A DNA stretch of 55,272 nt from Sphingobium sp. GTDB taxonomy: Bacteria; Pseudomonadota; Alphaproteobacteria; Sphingomonadales; Sphingomonadaceae. How positions within the stretch are numbered: position 1 is the first letter of the stretch; each line of letters begins with the position of its first letter. The stretch spans positions 1 to 55,272 of the forward strand of contig NZ_QFOA01000016.1 in NCBI RefSeq assembly GCF_003248505.1, read 5' to 3'. A program made the translations under genes and the position numbers. The notes under the pieces were generated by a model. The model had not been told where the DNA came from, did not search any database, and saw nothing but the letters and a program-made list of their open reading frames with translations. This document shows positions 24,979 to 34,266 of the stretch, one piece after another.

Positions 24979-25938
24979 ATGGGCCGGTTGCACGTCCTGA
25001 TCGGCTTGGCCATGGCGGCAGGCGCTTCGGTCTGTGCAGCGCAGGAAGCACCGCCGCTCGATCCCGCCGATCCGCCAGCGGTCGTTCGTACCGGCCCGGC
25101 TTCCCAAGACCGGAGGGTGACGATCCCCATACTGATCGATGGCAAGGGACCGTGGAACTTCGTTATCGATACCGGATCGCAGCGCACCGTCATCGCGCGC
25201 GATCTGGCGCGGGAGCTTGCCCTCCCTGCCCGCCGTTCCGTCACCATCCTCAGCATAACGGGGCGGTCGGAGGCTGGCACGGTCGCTTTGCCCGACATTG
25301 ACTTCGGCGGCGGGCGCATCCGCGATATCGAAGCACCGGTGCTGGAGGGTGAGAATCTGGGCGCGGCGGGCCTGCTCGGCCTCGACAGCCTGCATGAAAA
25401 GCGGGTGACGCTCAATTTTCGCACCGGGCAGATGGAAATCGCACGCAGCGGCGCGCGCGCGCGCCCCGCCCCCGCCGACCGCAACACCATTGTCGTAGAC
25501 GCGCGGCGGAAGCGTGGGCAGTTGATCCTGCTCGATTGCGATGTGAACGGGATGCGCGTCGCCATCATGCTCGACACGGGCGCCAGCGTCAGCATCGGCA
25601 ATCTGGCGTTGCGCGACCGGCTGGTCGCGAAGAAGCGCGCGCCTGAATTGGTGACGGCCATACTGACCAGCGTCACCGGCGGCACGCTGGTGGGCCAGGT
25701 GGGGAAGATCCGGTCCGCGCGCATGGGTCGCGTCAATCTGACCGACCTGCCCGTCATCTTCGCCGACGCCAGCCCCTTTGCGGAACTGGGCATGAAGGAT
25801 AAGCCCGCGCTGTTGCTGGGCATCGGCGCGCTACGGATTTTCGACCGCGTGGCAATCGATTTCGGGCGAGGCAAGGTCGACTTCCTGCTGCCCGACGCGA
25901 TGGCGCCGGTCCGAACCCGGCTCGCGGCGGCTCCCTAG
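24979..25938 (+). CDS. Exported double-domain retropepsin-like aspartic protease
   Basis: A 319 aa protein with a signal peptide (ends near CAAQEA) and two retropepsin-like domains in tandem. The first has FVIDTGSQRTVI (about residues 71-82), the second IMLDTGASVSIG (about 196-207). Each supplies one Asp-Thr-Gly, so a single chain may form a pepsin-like active site, or the domains may each pair with another molecule. Substrates are unknown. The ATG at 24979 gives a short basic N-terminus before the hydrophobic core. It is divergent from rho. Confidence 0.82.
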   Translation: MGRLHVLIGLAMAAGASVCAAQEAPPLDPADPPAVVRTGPASQDRRVTIPILIDGKGPWNFVIDTGSQRTVIARDLARELALPARRSVTILSITGRSEAGTVALPDIDFGGGRIRDIEAPVLEGENLGAAGLLGLDSLHEKRVTLNFRTGQMEIARSGARARPAPADRNTIVVDARRKRGQLILLDCDVNGMRVAIMLDTGASVSIGNLALRDRLVAKKRAPELVTAILTSVTGGTLVGQVGKIRSARMGRVNLTDLPVIFADASPFAELGMKDKPALLLGIGALRIFDRVAIDFGRGKVDFLLPDAMAPVRTRLAAAP

Positions 25939-25974
25939 ACGTACCCGAGGCAGGCGAGTCCGGGACCGCCTTTG

Positions 25975-28050
25975 TCAGGGATTGGGCGTGGGGCGCGGCG
26001 GCGGCTGGCGCTGACGGTCACGGCCCAGCACATTGTCGATCCACTGCTGGTCTATGCGCGGCGGTTGCGGCCTGTCCTGCGGATCGACCTCCATCTGCGG
26101 ATCGTCGCCCTGCCCGTCCGTCTCGCGGGACTGCGGGCGTTCGACGGGCAGGCCGTTCTCATCGACCATCATCCCAGGATCGGGCGTGTTGTAATAGGCC
26201 TCCTCGTCCGGCTCCAGCTGCCATTCGGGCAAAGTCACTTCGGTTTCGAACTGCTCGACAGGGCGTTTCGCGACGGCGACCTTCATGTAGTCGGCAAAGG
26301 CACGGGCGGGCGCGCGACCGCCTTGCAGCCCCAACACCGGGCGAGCGTCGTCGCGGCCCATCCATACGCCTGTGGTGATGCCGCTGGAGAAGCCGAGAAA
26401 ATAGCCGTCCTTGTTGCTGCTGGTGGTGCCGGTCTTGCCCGCGACGGGCCGCCCGATCTGCGCGGCGCGGCCCGTGCCGGTGGAAACCGCAGTCTGCATG
26501 AGGTCGGTCATGCCCGCCGCCACCCACGGCGCGACCAGCACGCGGCTGGTATCGTCCTGGTGGTTGTAAAGCAGGCGACCGTCGGCGGTCGTCACTTTCG
26601 TGATGCCGTAGGGTGTCACCGCGATCCCCTTGCGCGCGATGGAGGCCGCCGCCCGCGTCATGTCGATCAGCCGCACGTCCGATGTGCCGAGCACCATGGA
26701 GGGATGCGTATTGATCGGCGTCGTGATGCCGAAGCGGCGGGCCATGTCGGCGATGGTGGGGAAGCCGACTTCCACGCCCAGCTTCGCCGCGACGGTATTG
26801 ATGGAATAGGCAAAGGCAGTGCGGACATCGATGTCGCCGGCGAATTTGCCGTTGGCGTTGCGCGGGCTCCATCCGTTGATCGTCACCGGCCCGTCCGTGA
26901 CGCCGGTGTCGGGGGTATAGCCCGCTTCCAGCGCCGCCATATAGACGAACAGCTTCCACGCCGAACCCGGCTGCCGCGTCGCCGTCGTCGCGCGATTATA
27001 GTTGGACGTGACATAGTCGAGACCGCCCACCATCGCCCGGACCGCCCCGTCGCGGTCGAGGCTGACGAGCGCGCCCTGCGTACCGGACGGCACGTTCGCC
27101 TTGATCGCCGCCGTCGCGGCATTCTGCATGCCCAGGTCGATGGTGGTATAGACCTCCAAAGGTTCGTTGGGTTCGTCGACCAGAACGTCGAGCTGCGGCA
27201 ATGCCCAGTCGGTGAAGTATCGGACGCTGTTCTGCGGCGGTTCGGGTGCCATCTTGACGGAGGCGAGGTCGGCGTCCGCGTGTTCGGACGGCGAAATCTT
27301 GCCATTTTCCTGCATCAGGTCGAGCACGACGCCCGCGCGCCCGATCGCCGCTTCTGCGTCGGCGGTCGGCGAATAGCTCGACGGCGCTTTCACCAGGCCC
27401 GCGATGATCGCGGCCTCGGGCAGGCTGAGGTCGGTTGCGGGATGGCCGAAAAATTTACGGCTGGCAGCGTCGATGCCGTAGGCCCCGCCGCCGAAATACA
27501 CCTTGTTGAGGTACAGTTCGAGGATTTGCTGCTTGGAGAATTTGCGCTCCATCGCCAGCGCCAGCACCATTTCCCGCAGCTTGCGGCCGAAGCTGTAGCT
27601 GTTGTTCAGGAAGATGTTGCGCGTCACCTGCTGGGTGATCGTCGATGCACCCTGCCAGCGACGCCCCGACCCGCGCCGCTCCACCGCGACCCAGGCTGCG
27701 CGCGCCATGCCGACGGGATCGACGCCCGGATGCATGTAGAAACGCTTGTCCTCGGTCGATATCATCGCGTCGACCATGACTGCGGGAATGCGGTCGTAGG
27801 ATAGCCATTGTCCAAAGCTCGGCCCCAGGGATACGATCACACTGCCGTCGGCGGCATGGACACGGATCATCTGGCCGTTGGGCGAGGATTTGAGGCTGTC
27901 ATATCCCGGCAGCGATTGCATCGCGATCGCCACTGCGACGACGATCGCCAACAGTCCCGCGACTGCCGCGCCCAGCGCGATTTTCGCGCCGCGCACCAGC
28001 CATTTTCTCGCGCCTGTCCGCGCCGCCCTGCTTTTACCTGATCCAGCCAT
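25975..28050 (-). CDS. Class A penicillin-binding protein (PBP1A-like)
   Basis: Bifunctional peptidoglycan glycosyltransferase/transpeptidase, 691 aa, anchored by one N-terminal membrane helix (about 24-48). The GT51 domain shows STEDKRFYMHPGVDP with the catalytic Glu and the ELYLNKVYFGGGAYGI motif. The transpeptidase has SAWK (SxxK), SIN (SxN) and KTGTT. The C-terminus is an acidic/proline tail ending PPPRPTPNP that looks disordered. It is alone between the aspartic protease and msrB. Confidence 0.92.
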   Translation of the reverse strand: MAGSGKSRAARTGARKWLVRGAKIALGAAVAGLLAIVVAVAIAMQSLPGYDSLKSSPNGQMIRVHAADGSVIVSLGPSFGQWLSYDRIPAVMVDAMISTEDKRFYMHPGVDPVGMARAAWVAVERRGSGRRWQGASTITQQVTRNIFLNNSYSFGRKLREMVLALAMERKFSKQQILELYLNKVYFGGGAYGIDAASRKFFGHPATDLSLPEAAIIAGLVKAPSSYSPTADAEAAIGRAGVVLDLMQENGKISPSEHADADLASVKMAPEPPQNSVRYFTDWALPQLDVLVDEPNEPLEVYTTIDLGMQNAATAAIKANVPSGTQGALVSLDRDGAVRAMVGGLDYVTSNYNRATTATRQPGSAWKLFVYMAALEAGYTPDTGVTDGPVTINGWSPRNANGKFAGDIDVRTAFAYSINTVAAKLGVEVGFPTIADMARRFGITTPINTHPSMVLGTSDVRLIDMTRAAASIARKGIAVTPYGITKVTTADGRLLYNHQDDTSRVLVAPWVAAGMTDLMQTAVSTGTGRAAQIGRPVAGKTGTTSSNKDGYFLGFSSGITTGVWMGRDDARPVLGLQGGRAPARAFADYMKVAVAKRPVEQFETEVTLPEWQLEPDEEAYYNTPDPGMMVDENGLPVERPQSRETDGQGDDPQMEVDPQDRPQPPRIDQQWIDNVLGRDRQRQPPPRPTPNP

Positions 28051-28170
28051 CTGTGCCGCCTCGAATAGGCGCTAATCCCCGCGCTCGCCAGCGCAAATCA
28101 CGGGAATATTGAAAGTCGCGCCGCGCGCCTTCATGCGCGGCGCCGCTTTATGCAGGCTGAACGGAGGGCC

Positions 28171-28575
28171 TTAGCCTTCACCCTCGCGTGGCTTGAAATC
28201 CAGGCTGGCGCTGTTCATGCAATAGCGCAGGCCGTTGACGCCCGGACCGTCGGGGAACACATGGCCCAGATGCCCCTCGCACTTGGCGCAGCGTACTTCG
28301 GTACGGATCATGCCATGGCTGGCGTCGCGAATTTCCTCGACCGCATCGATGTCGACCGGCGCAGTGAAACTGGGCCAGCCCGATCCGCTGTCATATTTCT
28401 CCTCGGCGTCGAACAGTTCCGCACCGCATCCGGCGCAATAATAAACGCCATCGGCCTTGTTGCCGTTATATTTGCCGGTGAAAGGGCGTTCGGTGCCCGC
28501 TTCGCGCAGCACATGATATTGTTCGGGCGAGAGGCGGTCGCGCCACTCCGTTTCGGAAAGATTGAGCTTGTCCAT
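28171..28575 (-). CDS. msrB: Peptide methionine-R-sulfoxide reductase
   Basis: MsrB, 134 aa, reduces methionine-R-sulfoxide in proteins. The two CxxC zinc motifs (YCAGCGAE and RCAKCEGH) are intact, SGSGWPSF is conserved, and the catalytic Cys is in RYCMNSASLDF. It is a single-domain form without fused MsrA. It lies 31 bp downstream of holA in the same direction. Confidence 0.95.
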   Translation of the reverse strand: MDKLNLSETEWRDRLSPEQYHVLREAGTERPFTGKYNGNKADGVYYCAGCGAELFDAEEKYDSGSGWPSFTAPVDIDAVEEIRDASHGMIRTEVRCAKCEGHLGHVFPDGPGVNGLRYCMNSASLDFKPREGEG

Positions 28576-28606
28576 GACGGCAATATGGTGCCGCGCCGTT
28601 ATGCGA

Positions 28607-29635
28607 TCAAGCCCGCTCCCGCGCCGCCTGCCGGGCGATGGCGAGCAGTTCGTGCCGCACCAGAAGCTCGCCCGCGCCGCGTCCGCCCCGGCTTGCGCGC
28701 TCGGCGTCCAGCAGGCGCTGGATCACCCGCGCGGCGCCGGGCGCGTCCCAGATGCGCACTTGACGCGACACGGTGCCCTTTTCCTTCCAGAACACTGCCT
28801 TGCCCGCCGATTCGACGGCCGCTTCCAGCCGTCCGCTTGCGTCGAAATCGGCGCGGATGTTGGCGATCAGCATCGCGCGGGTCAGCAGCGGGCGGATGAT
28901 CGACGCCATCGCTGCGCCACTTTCGTTGAGGCGCAACATTTCCTTGTGCATGGCTTTCAGATCGCCGCCGAGCACGGCATTCACCAGTGGCCCGATTTCG
29001 GTTTCGGGATTGTCGGCGGACAGCGCGTCGAGCGCATCCGCCGTGGCCTCGCGCGGACGGTCGGGTGCGGCGTCGAGGTAGAGGATCAGCTTCTCGACCT
29101 CGCCCGCCATCAGCGCCCGGTCGCCGTTGGCGAGGTCCACGATCCGGCGCGCCAGTTCGGTGGACAGGCGCAGTCCCCCTTCCCGTGCGATGCCGATGGC
29201 GATCTGTTCCGCCTCGCGGGCATCCGGCTGATAGGATATGCACGCCATCGCGCCCTTGTGGTCGAGTGCCAGCTTGAGCAGCTTCGACGTGGGCTTGAGC
29301 GTGCCGGTGACGGCGATCACCGGATTGCCCGCCGCCTCCGCTTCCAGCAGCGCGGCGAGCGCGGGGGCCGATTCGTCGCCCATGCCGCTTACCCGCACCC
29401 AGCGTTTGTCGCCGAACATCGAAAAGGACGCGGCCTCGTCCGAAAGCCGGGCCGGGTCCTCCTTCAGGCTTGCGCCGTCGAGGTCGACGCGCTCGGCCTG
29501 CGGACCCATCGCGCGCTCCAGCCGCTTCGCGATAGCGGCGCTGCCCGCTTCGTCGGGGCCATACAGCAGGAAGAAGCGGATATCGGGCGGCGGGGCGTCG
29601 AGGGCGCGCTCGATCTGCCCCCGATTGGCCTTCAT
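28607..29635 (-). CDS. holA: DNA polymerase III subunit delta
   Basis: HolA, 342 aa, the clamp-loader subunit that opens the beta clamp. The N-terminal AAA-like domain lacks a functional P-loop, as usual for delta (FFLLYGPDEAGS), followed by helical lid and collar domains. It overlaps lptE by 4 nt (ATGA), an arrangement common in alphaproteobacteria, and the leuS-lptE-holA order supports the call. Confidence 0.9.
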   Translation of the reverse strand: MKANRGQIERALDAPPPDIRFFLLYGPDEAGSAAIAKRLERAMGPQAERVDLDGASLKEDPARLSDEAASFSMFGDKRWVRVSGMGDESAPALAALLEAEAAGNPVIAVTGTLKPTSKLLKLALDHKGAMACISYQPDAREAEQIAIGIAREGGLRLSTELARRIVDLANGDRALMAGEVEKLILYLDAAPDRPREATADALDALSADNPETEIGPLVNAVLGGDLKAMHKEMLRLNESGAAMASIIRPLLTRAMLIANIRADFDASGRLEAAVESAGKAVFWKEKGTVSRQVRIWDAPGAARVIQRLLDAERASRGGRGAGELLVRHELLAIARQAARERA

Positions 29636-30141
29636 GGCGTGCCTTGCGCTCCGCCACGGCGGGAAAAGAGGGCGAGGCGAGTGACGATCTGGTCCGCCAC
29701 CGTCTGCGACAGCCGTTCCAGCGCCGTGTCCTCCGCCGCGATGGTCGCATATTCGCTCGACGTGACGTCGATGCCGGCGTCCGATCCGGCGGTGTCGTCC
29801 AGCACCTGCGCGCCGGTCGCTTCGTCGATCAACTGGTATCGGGCACGCAGCGTCCGTCGTTCGCGCGTGATGGCGGCGTCGGCGCGCAATCCGAAACCGC
29901 TGATATCGTCGTCCAGCTTCACCACCAGCTTGTAGCGCGGGCCGCTGCCGCTCTGCATCGCCGCCAGCCGGTCGTTGAGCGCGTTGCGCACCAGCCAGCC
30001 ACCCTTCCCCTGGATCGGTGCGACCTCGACATTGCCGAGCGCCCGCGCAACCGCGCCCTGGCTTCCGCCGCCATAGACAGGGCGGAGGCCGCAGGCGGTA
30101 AGCAGCAGCGGCAGGGCGAGCAGGGGCAGAAAGCGCTTCAT
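29632..30141 (-). CDS. lptE: LPS-assembly lipoprotein LptE
   Basis: LptE-family outer-membrane lipoprotein (169 aa) that plugs the LptD barrel in lipopolysaccharide export. The lipobox is Leu-Leu-Thr-Ala-Cys at about residues 13-17, followed by GLRPVYGG, the family start. The start at 30141 (MKRFLPLL) is clear. It sits between leuS and holA, the usual place in this class. Confidence 0.9.
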   Translation of the reverse strand: MKRFLPLLALPLLLTACGLRPVYGGGSQGAVARALGNVEVAPIQGKGGWLVRNALNDRLAAMQSGSGPRYKLVVKLDDDISGFGLRADAAITRERRTLRARYQLIDEATGAQVLDDTAGSDAGIDVTSSEYATIAAEDTALERLSQTVADQIVTRLALFSRRGGAQGTP

Positions 30142-30157
30142 GACAGCCAGTCCTATA

Positions 30158-32701
30158 TCAAATGACCAGATTGACCAGACGGTCCGGCACGACGATGATT
30201 TTCTTCGGTGTCGCGCCGTCCAGGATGCGCGCCACATTGGGCGCGGCCATCGCCAGCTTTTCCAGATCCTCCCTAGCGGTGCCCTTGGCCACGGTGATGG
30301 TGTCGCGCAGCTTGCCCATCACCTGGCAGGCGATGGTCACTTCGTCCTCGACCAACAGTGCAGCGTCGACCTGTGGCCAGGCGGCGTCCGCGATCAGGCC
30401 GTCCTGCCCCATCTCGGCCCAGCCTTCCTCGGCCAGATGCGGAGTCATCGGCGCGACCAGCAGCGCCAGCGCCCGGATCGCGGCGGTGCGGCTCGCCGAC
30501 GGCTTCGCCTTTTCGACGGCGTTCACCAACTCGTAGATCTTGGCTACCGCCTTGTTGAAGCCCAGCGCCTCGATATCCTTCGCGACGCCGTCGATGGTCT
30601 GGTGCAGCTTGCGCTCGATCGCCTTGTCCTGACCCTCGGCGCTGGCGTCCGCCTCGCCGAACAGGCGCCAGACGCGGTTGACGAAGCGCCAGCTGCCCTC
30701 GATCCCGCTGTCGGTCCAGGGCAGGTCGCGCTCGGGCGGGCTGTCGGACAGCATGAACCAGCGCACTGCGTCCGCGCCATATTGAGCGATGATATCGTCG
30801 GGATCGACGACATTCTTCTTGGACTTGGACATTTTTTCGACGCGACCGACCGTGACCGGCGCGCCGCTTTCGATATGGGTGTAATCGTCGCCCGATTTCT
30901 TGACCTCGCCCGGCGACAGCCAGCTTCCGTCACCCGCCTTGTAGGTTTCGTGCGTCACCATGCCCTGCGTGAACAGGCCCGTGAACGGCTCGGCAAAGCC
31001 CAGCTGCCCCATATGCTGGAGCGCGCGGGTCCAGAAGCGGGCGTAGAGCAGGTGCAGGATCGCATGTTCCACGCCGCCGATATATTGGCCAACCGGCAGC
31101 CATCGTTCGACCGTCGCGCGATCGAACGGCCTGTCCTGGGGCTGGCTGGCGAAGCGGATGAAATACCAGCTCGAATCGGCGAAGGTGTCGAGCGTATCGG
31201 TTTCCCGCCGCGCCGCCTTGCCGCAAACCGGGCACGGCACATGCTTCCAGGTCGGATGCCGGTCGAGCGGGTTGCCGGGGATGTCGAAGCTCACATCCTC
31301 GGGCAGCACCACGGGCAGCTGGTCCTTGGGCACCGGCACCACGCCGCATGCGTCACAATGGATGACGGGGATCGGTGTCCCCCAATAGCGCTGGCGCGAC
31401 ACGCCCCAGTCGCGCAGGCGGAACACGGTCTTGCCCTGTCCCCATCCTTCCGACTCGGCGCGGGCGATGACGGCGGCCTTGCCTTCCTCGACGCTCATCC
31501 CGTCGAGGAAGCGACTGTTCACCAATTTGCCGGGGCCGGTATAGGCTTCGTCGTGGATCGGCTTGTCCGCCTCGCCCTCGGCAGCGACGACGCGCTCGGC
31601 AGGGAGCATATATTTGCGCGCGAAATCGAGGTCGCGCTGGTCATGCGCGGGCACCCCCATGACAGCGCCCGTGCCATAATCCATAAGCACGAAATTGGCG
31701 ATGAAGACGGGCAACTGCCATTGCGGATCGAACGGGTGCGTCACGGATAAGCCGGTGTCGAAGCCGAGCTTTTCCGCTGTTTCCAGCTCTGCGGCGGTGG
31801 TGCCGCCTTCCTTGCACGTCTCGATGAAAGCTGCGGCATCCGAATCGTTCGCCGCCACCGCCTGCGCCACCGGATGGTCCGCCGCGATCGCGACGAAGCT
31901 CGCGCCGAAGATGGTATCGGGCCGGGTCGAATAAACCTCTATCCCCGCGCCTGCGTCCAGCCCTTCCAGCGCCTCGCGCTCGGGAAAGGGAGCGAAGTCG
32001 AAGCGGAATTGCAGGCCAACCGATTTGCCGATCCAGTTTTCCTGCATGGTCCGCACCTTGTCGGGCCACTGATCGAGCGATGCCAGCCCCTCCAGCAGGT
32101 CGTCGGCAAACTGGGTGATCCTGAGGAACCACTGGCTGAGCTTGCGCTTCTCCACCAGCGCGCCCGATCGCCAGCCGCGCCCGTCGATCACCTGTTCGTT
32201 CGCCAGCACGGTCATGTCGACCGGGTCCCAGTTGACCGCACTTTCCTTGCGGTAGACGAGGCCCGCTTCCAGCATGTCGAGGAACAGCGCCTGTTCATGG
32301 CCGTAATAGTCCGGCTCGCAGGTCGCCAGTTCCCTGGACCAGTCGATGGCGAAGCCCAGCTTTTTCAACTGCGCACGCATATTGGCGATGTTGGACCGGG
32401 TCCATTCGCCCGGATGCACCTTCTTTTCCATCGCCGCATTTTCGGCCGGCATTCCGAACGCATCCCATCCCATTGGGTGCAGCACTTCGTGCCCGGTCAT
32501 CCGGCGAAAACGCGCCAGCACGTCACCCATCGAATAGTTGCGGACATGGCCGATATGGATGCGCCCGGACGGATAGGGGAACATCTCCAGCACATAGGAG
32601 CGCGGCTTGGGCGACGCGTCGTCCGCCCGGAAACTCTGCCTTTCGTCCCAGGTCGCCTGCCAGCGGGCGTCGGCCTCCATCGGGTTGAAGCGCCTTTGCA
32701 T
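30158..32701 (-). CDS. leuS: Leucyl-tRNA synthetase
   Basis: Class Ia aminoacyl-tRNA synthetase, 847 aa. The HIGH motif is in PSGRIHIGHVRNY and KMSKS in VEKMSKSKKNVVDP. The CP1 editing domain lies between (TTAAELETAEKLGFDTG region), with the zinc Cys pair nearby (HCDACG and CPVCG). The start at 32701 gives MQRRFNPMEADARWQ, the usual N-terminus; the frame is open further upstream but there it overlaps the spacer. It is followed by lptE after 16 bp. Confidence 0.96.
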   Translation of the reverse strand: MQRRFNPMEADARWQATWDERQSFRADDASPKPRSYVLEMFPYPSGRIHIGHVRNYSMGDVLARFRRMTGHEVLHPMGWDAFGMPAENAAMEKKVHPGEWTRSNIANMRAQLKKLGFAIDWSRELATCEPDYYGHEQALFLDMLEAGLVYRKESAVNWDPVDMTVLANEQVIDGRGWRSGALVEKRKLSQWFLRITQFADDLLEGLASLDQWPDKVRTMQENWIGKSVGLQFRFDFAPFPEREALEGLDAGAGIEVYSTRPDTIFGASFVAIAADHPVAQAVAANDSDAAAFIETCKEGGTTAAELETAEKLGFDTGLSVTHPFDPQWQLPVFIANFVLMDYGTGAVMGVPAHDQRDLDFARKYMLPAERVVAAEGEADKPIHDEAYTGPGKLVNSRFLDGMSVEEGKAAVIARAESEGWGQGKTVFRLRDWGVSRQRYWGTPIPVIHCDACGVVPVPKDQLPVVLPEDVSFDIPGNPLDRHPTWKHVPCPVCGKAARRETDTLDTFADSSWYFIRFASQPQDRPFDRATVERWLPVGQYIGGVEHAILHLLYARFWTRALQHMGQLGFAEPFTGLFTQGMVTHETYKAGDGSWLSPGEVKKSGDDYTHIESGAPVTVGRVEKMSKSKKNVVDPDDIIAQYGADAVRWFMLSDSPPERDLPWTDSGIEGSWRFVNRVWRLFGEADASAEGQDKAIERKLHQTIDGVAKDIEALGFNKAVAKIYELVNAVEKAKPSASRTAAIRALALLVAPMTPHLAEEGWAEMGQDGLIADAAWPQVDAALLVEDEVTIACQVMGKLRDTITVAKGTAREDLEKLAMAAPNVARILDGATPKKIIVVPDRLVNLVI

Positions 32702-32808
32702 GTCTCGTCCTTCAAAATGCGAACGGGCCGGGCCTTGTTCAAAAGCCCGGCCCCGGATTGCTGTCGATGGCGGCCGGGCGGCGAAAAGGCCCGCCGCCGG
32801 GGGTGGGA

Positions 32809-33258
32809 TCAGCCCGCGATCGCCGAGCGGCGAAGGTCGCGCGCCTTGGTGAGGATGATCTCTTCCAGCTTCTGCGTCGTTGCGGCCTTGACCGGAGCGT
32901 CGATCCACTGGCCGTTCTGGTTCACCTGGCGGCTGGCTGCCACCCGCACGGCATCGGCGCGCAGGTCCTGGTCGAGGACCGAGACGGTAACCTTCATCCG
33001 CTCGCCGGGCGTGTTGGGATTGGCATACCAGTCGGTGACGATGACGCCGCCGTTCGAATCGGTCTGCACCATCGGCATGAAGGACAGCGTATCGAGCGCC
33101 GCGCGCCACAGATAGGCGTTGACGCCGATGGTCGTCACCTTCGATGCGGCGAGGTCCGCCTTCGGGCGATCCTTCGATCCGCCCCCGCACGCCGCGAGCG
33201 GCAGGAGCGCGGCCAGCAGCAGGCCGGTGGAAAGAGCAGTGGAAGGGCGGCGGACCAT
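32809..33258 (-). CDS. DUF3576-family lipoprotein
   Basis: A 149 aa lipoprotein with signal MVRRPSTALSTGLLLAALL ending in a Pro-Leu-Ala-Ala-Cys lipobox (about residue 24). The body matches DUF3576: VNAYLWRAALDTLSFMPM, ADPFGGVIVTDWY-like segment here as NGGVIVTDWYANP, and LEEIILTKARDLR at the C-terminus. The function is unknown, but it is regularly found upstream of leuS in alphaproteobacteria, as here (107 bp before leuS). Confidence 0.87.
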   Translation of the reverse strand: MVRRPSTALSTGLLLAALLPLAACGGGSKDRPKADLAASKVTTIGVNAYLWRAALDTLSFMPMVQTDSNGGVIVTDWYANPNTPGERMKVTVSVLDQDLRADAVRVAASRQVNQNGQWIDAPVKAATTQKLEEIILTKARDLRRSAIAG

Positions 33259-33490
33259 CAGGCATGTCCTAGCTTGAAAAGACGAAAAACTGCCCGCTTC
33301 TATAGTGGTCGCGCGGGGAGGAGCAAGGGGGCGCAGCGCGCGGACGGCGACAAGGTGCCTTCGGGCGCGTCGTCCGGTTGTGTGTTCCATGCAACAGCTT
33401 GGCGAAAAAGGCGTTGGGGGCACTATTCATTTGCGGCTTTGACGGTGTAATGCGTTATCAAACATGTGTGAGCGGGGACGGACAGGATCG

Positions 33491-34219
33491 ATGCGCTTGA
33501 AACGGGGATATTTGGCAGGAGCGGGCGCGGCGATCGCCGTGGCCGGTTTCACGCTGTCTCCCGCGTTCGGCGCGGCGACCGACCTCGTTGGAGCGCGCGG
33601 CGACGCCGTTTCCTTGGGCGCGCTCGGCAGCATTTCTTCCTTCACGCCGACGATTCGCGATCCGCGTCTCGCGGCAGCCTATGCGCGGATCGCCGCGCGG
33701 GCGAGCAATGACGGCTTTCGCTTCACCCCGACCAGCGGATCGCTGAGCGGCCAGCGTTCGATCACTGTGATGGTCCGCGCGAGCGAGGATCGCACCGTGG
33801 ACCGTCCGCTTGCGCAGGTCGACATCAAGCCCGTGGCCTTCAGCCTGAACAGCGGCGGCCACAACTGGCGCAAGTTCGCCCTGCCCGAAAGCGTCGGCCG
33901 CAAGGCGCTCGATCCAGTGCCGGTCGAAACGATGGCCGACTCGAAGAATTTCGCTCTGGAAGACGGCAAGAAGGATCGCTTCAGCACCAAGGTGCTGTTG
34001 GAAACGCGGCGTGAGCCCGGCGCGACGGCCAGCGTTCGCAATCCGTCCGCCGACAAGGATTATTCGCTCGACCTTGCCAGTTCCTACTCGCTGACGCGCA
34101 ACCTCAACGTCACGGCGGGCGTGCGCTACAACAACAGCGTGGCGGGTCGCCTTGCCCCGATGACGGACGAGCGGCAGGACAGCCAAGCCGTTTATCTCGG
34201 CACCATCTTCAAATTCTGA
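33491..34219 (+). CDS. Exported protein, probable outer-membrane barrel
   Basis: A 242 aa protein with a signal peptide (ends near PAFGAA) and a C-terminal half of alternating short strands (SLTRNLNVTAGVRYNNS...) ending in Lys-Phe, a usual C-terminus for an outer-membrane beta-barrel. It has no recognised domain. The ATG at 33491 follows AGGATCG. It is monocistronic and ends at a strong intrinsic terminator. The function is unknown. Confidence 0.7.
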   Translation: MRLKRGYLAGAGAAIAVAGFTLSPAFGAATDLVGARGDAVSLGALGSISSFTPTIRDPRLAAAYARIAARASNDGFRFTPTSGSLSGQRSITVMVRASEDRTVDRPLAQVDIKPVAFSLNSGGHNWRKFALPESVGRKALDPVPVETMADSKNFALEDGKKDRFSTKVLLETRREPGATASVRNPSADKDYSLDLASSYSLTRNLNVTAGVRYNNSVAGRLAPMTDERQDSQAVYLGTIFKF

Positions 34220-34225
34220 TCGGAT

Positions 34226-34263
34226 GACCGCTCTCTCCCGATTGGGAGAGAGCGGTCGTTTTT
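34226..34263 (+). terminator. Strong intrinsic terminator
   Basis: Perfect 14 bp stem GACCGCTCTCTCCC paired with GGGAGAGAGCGGTC, loop GATT, followed by GTTTTT. It ends 34219. It serves the plus-strand gene; on the minus strand there is no U-tract after the stem. Confidence 0.93.
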
Positions 34264-34266
34264 GCG

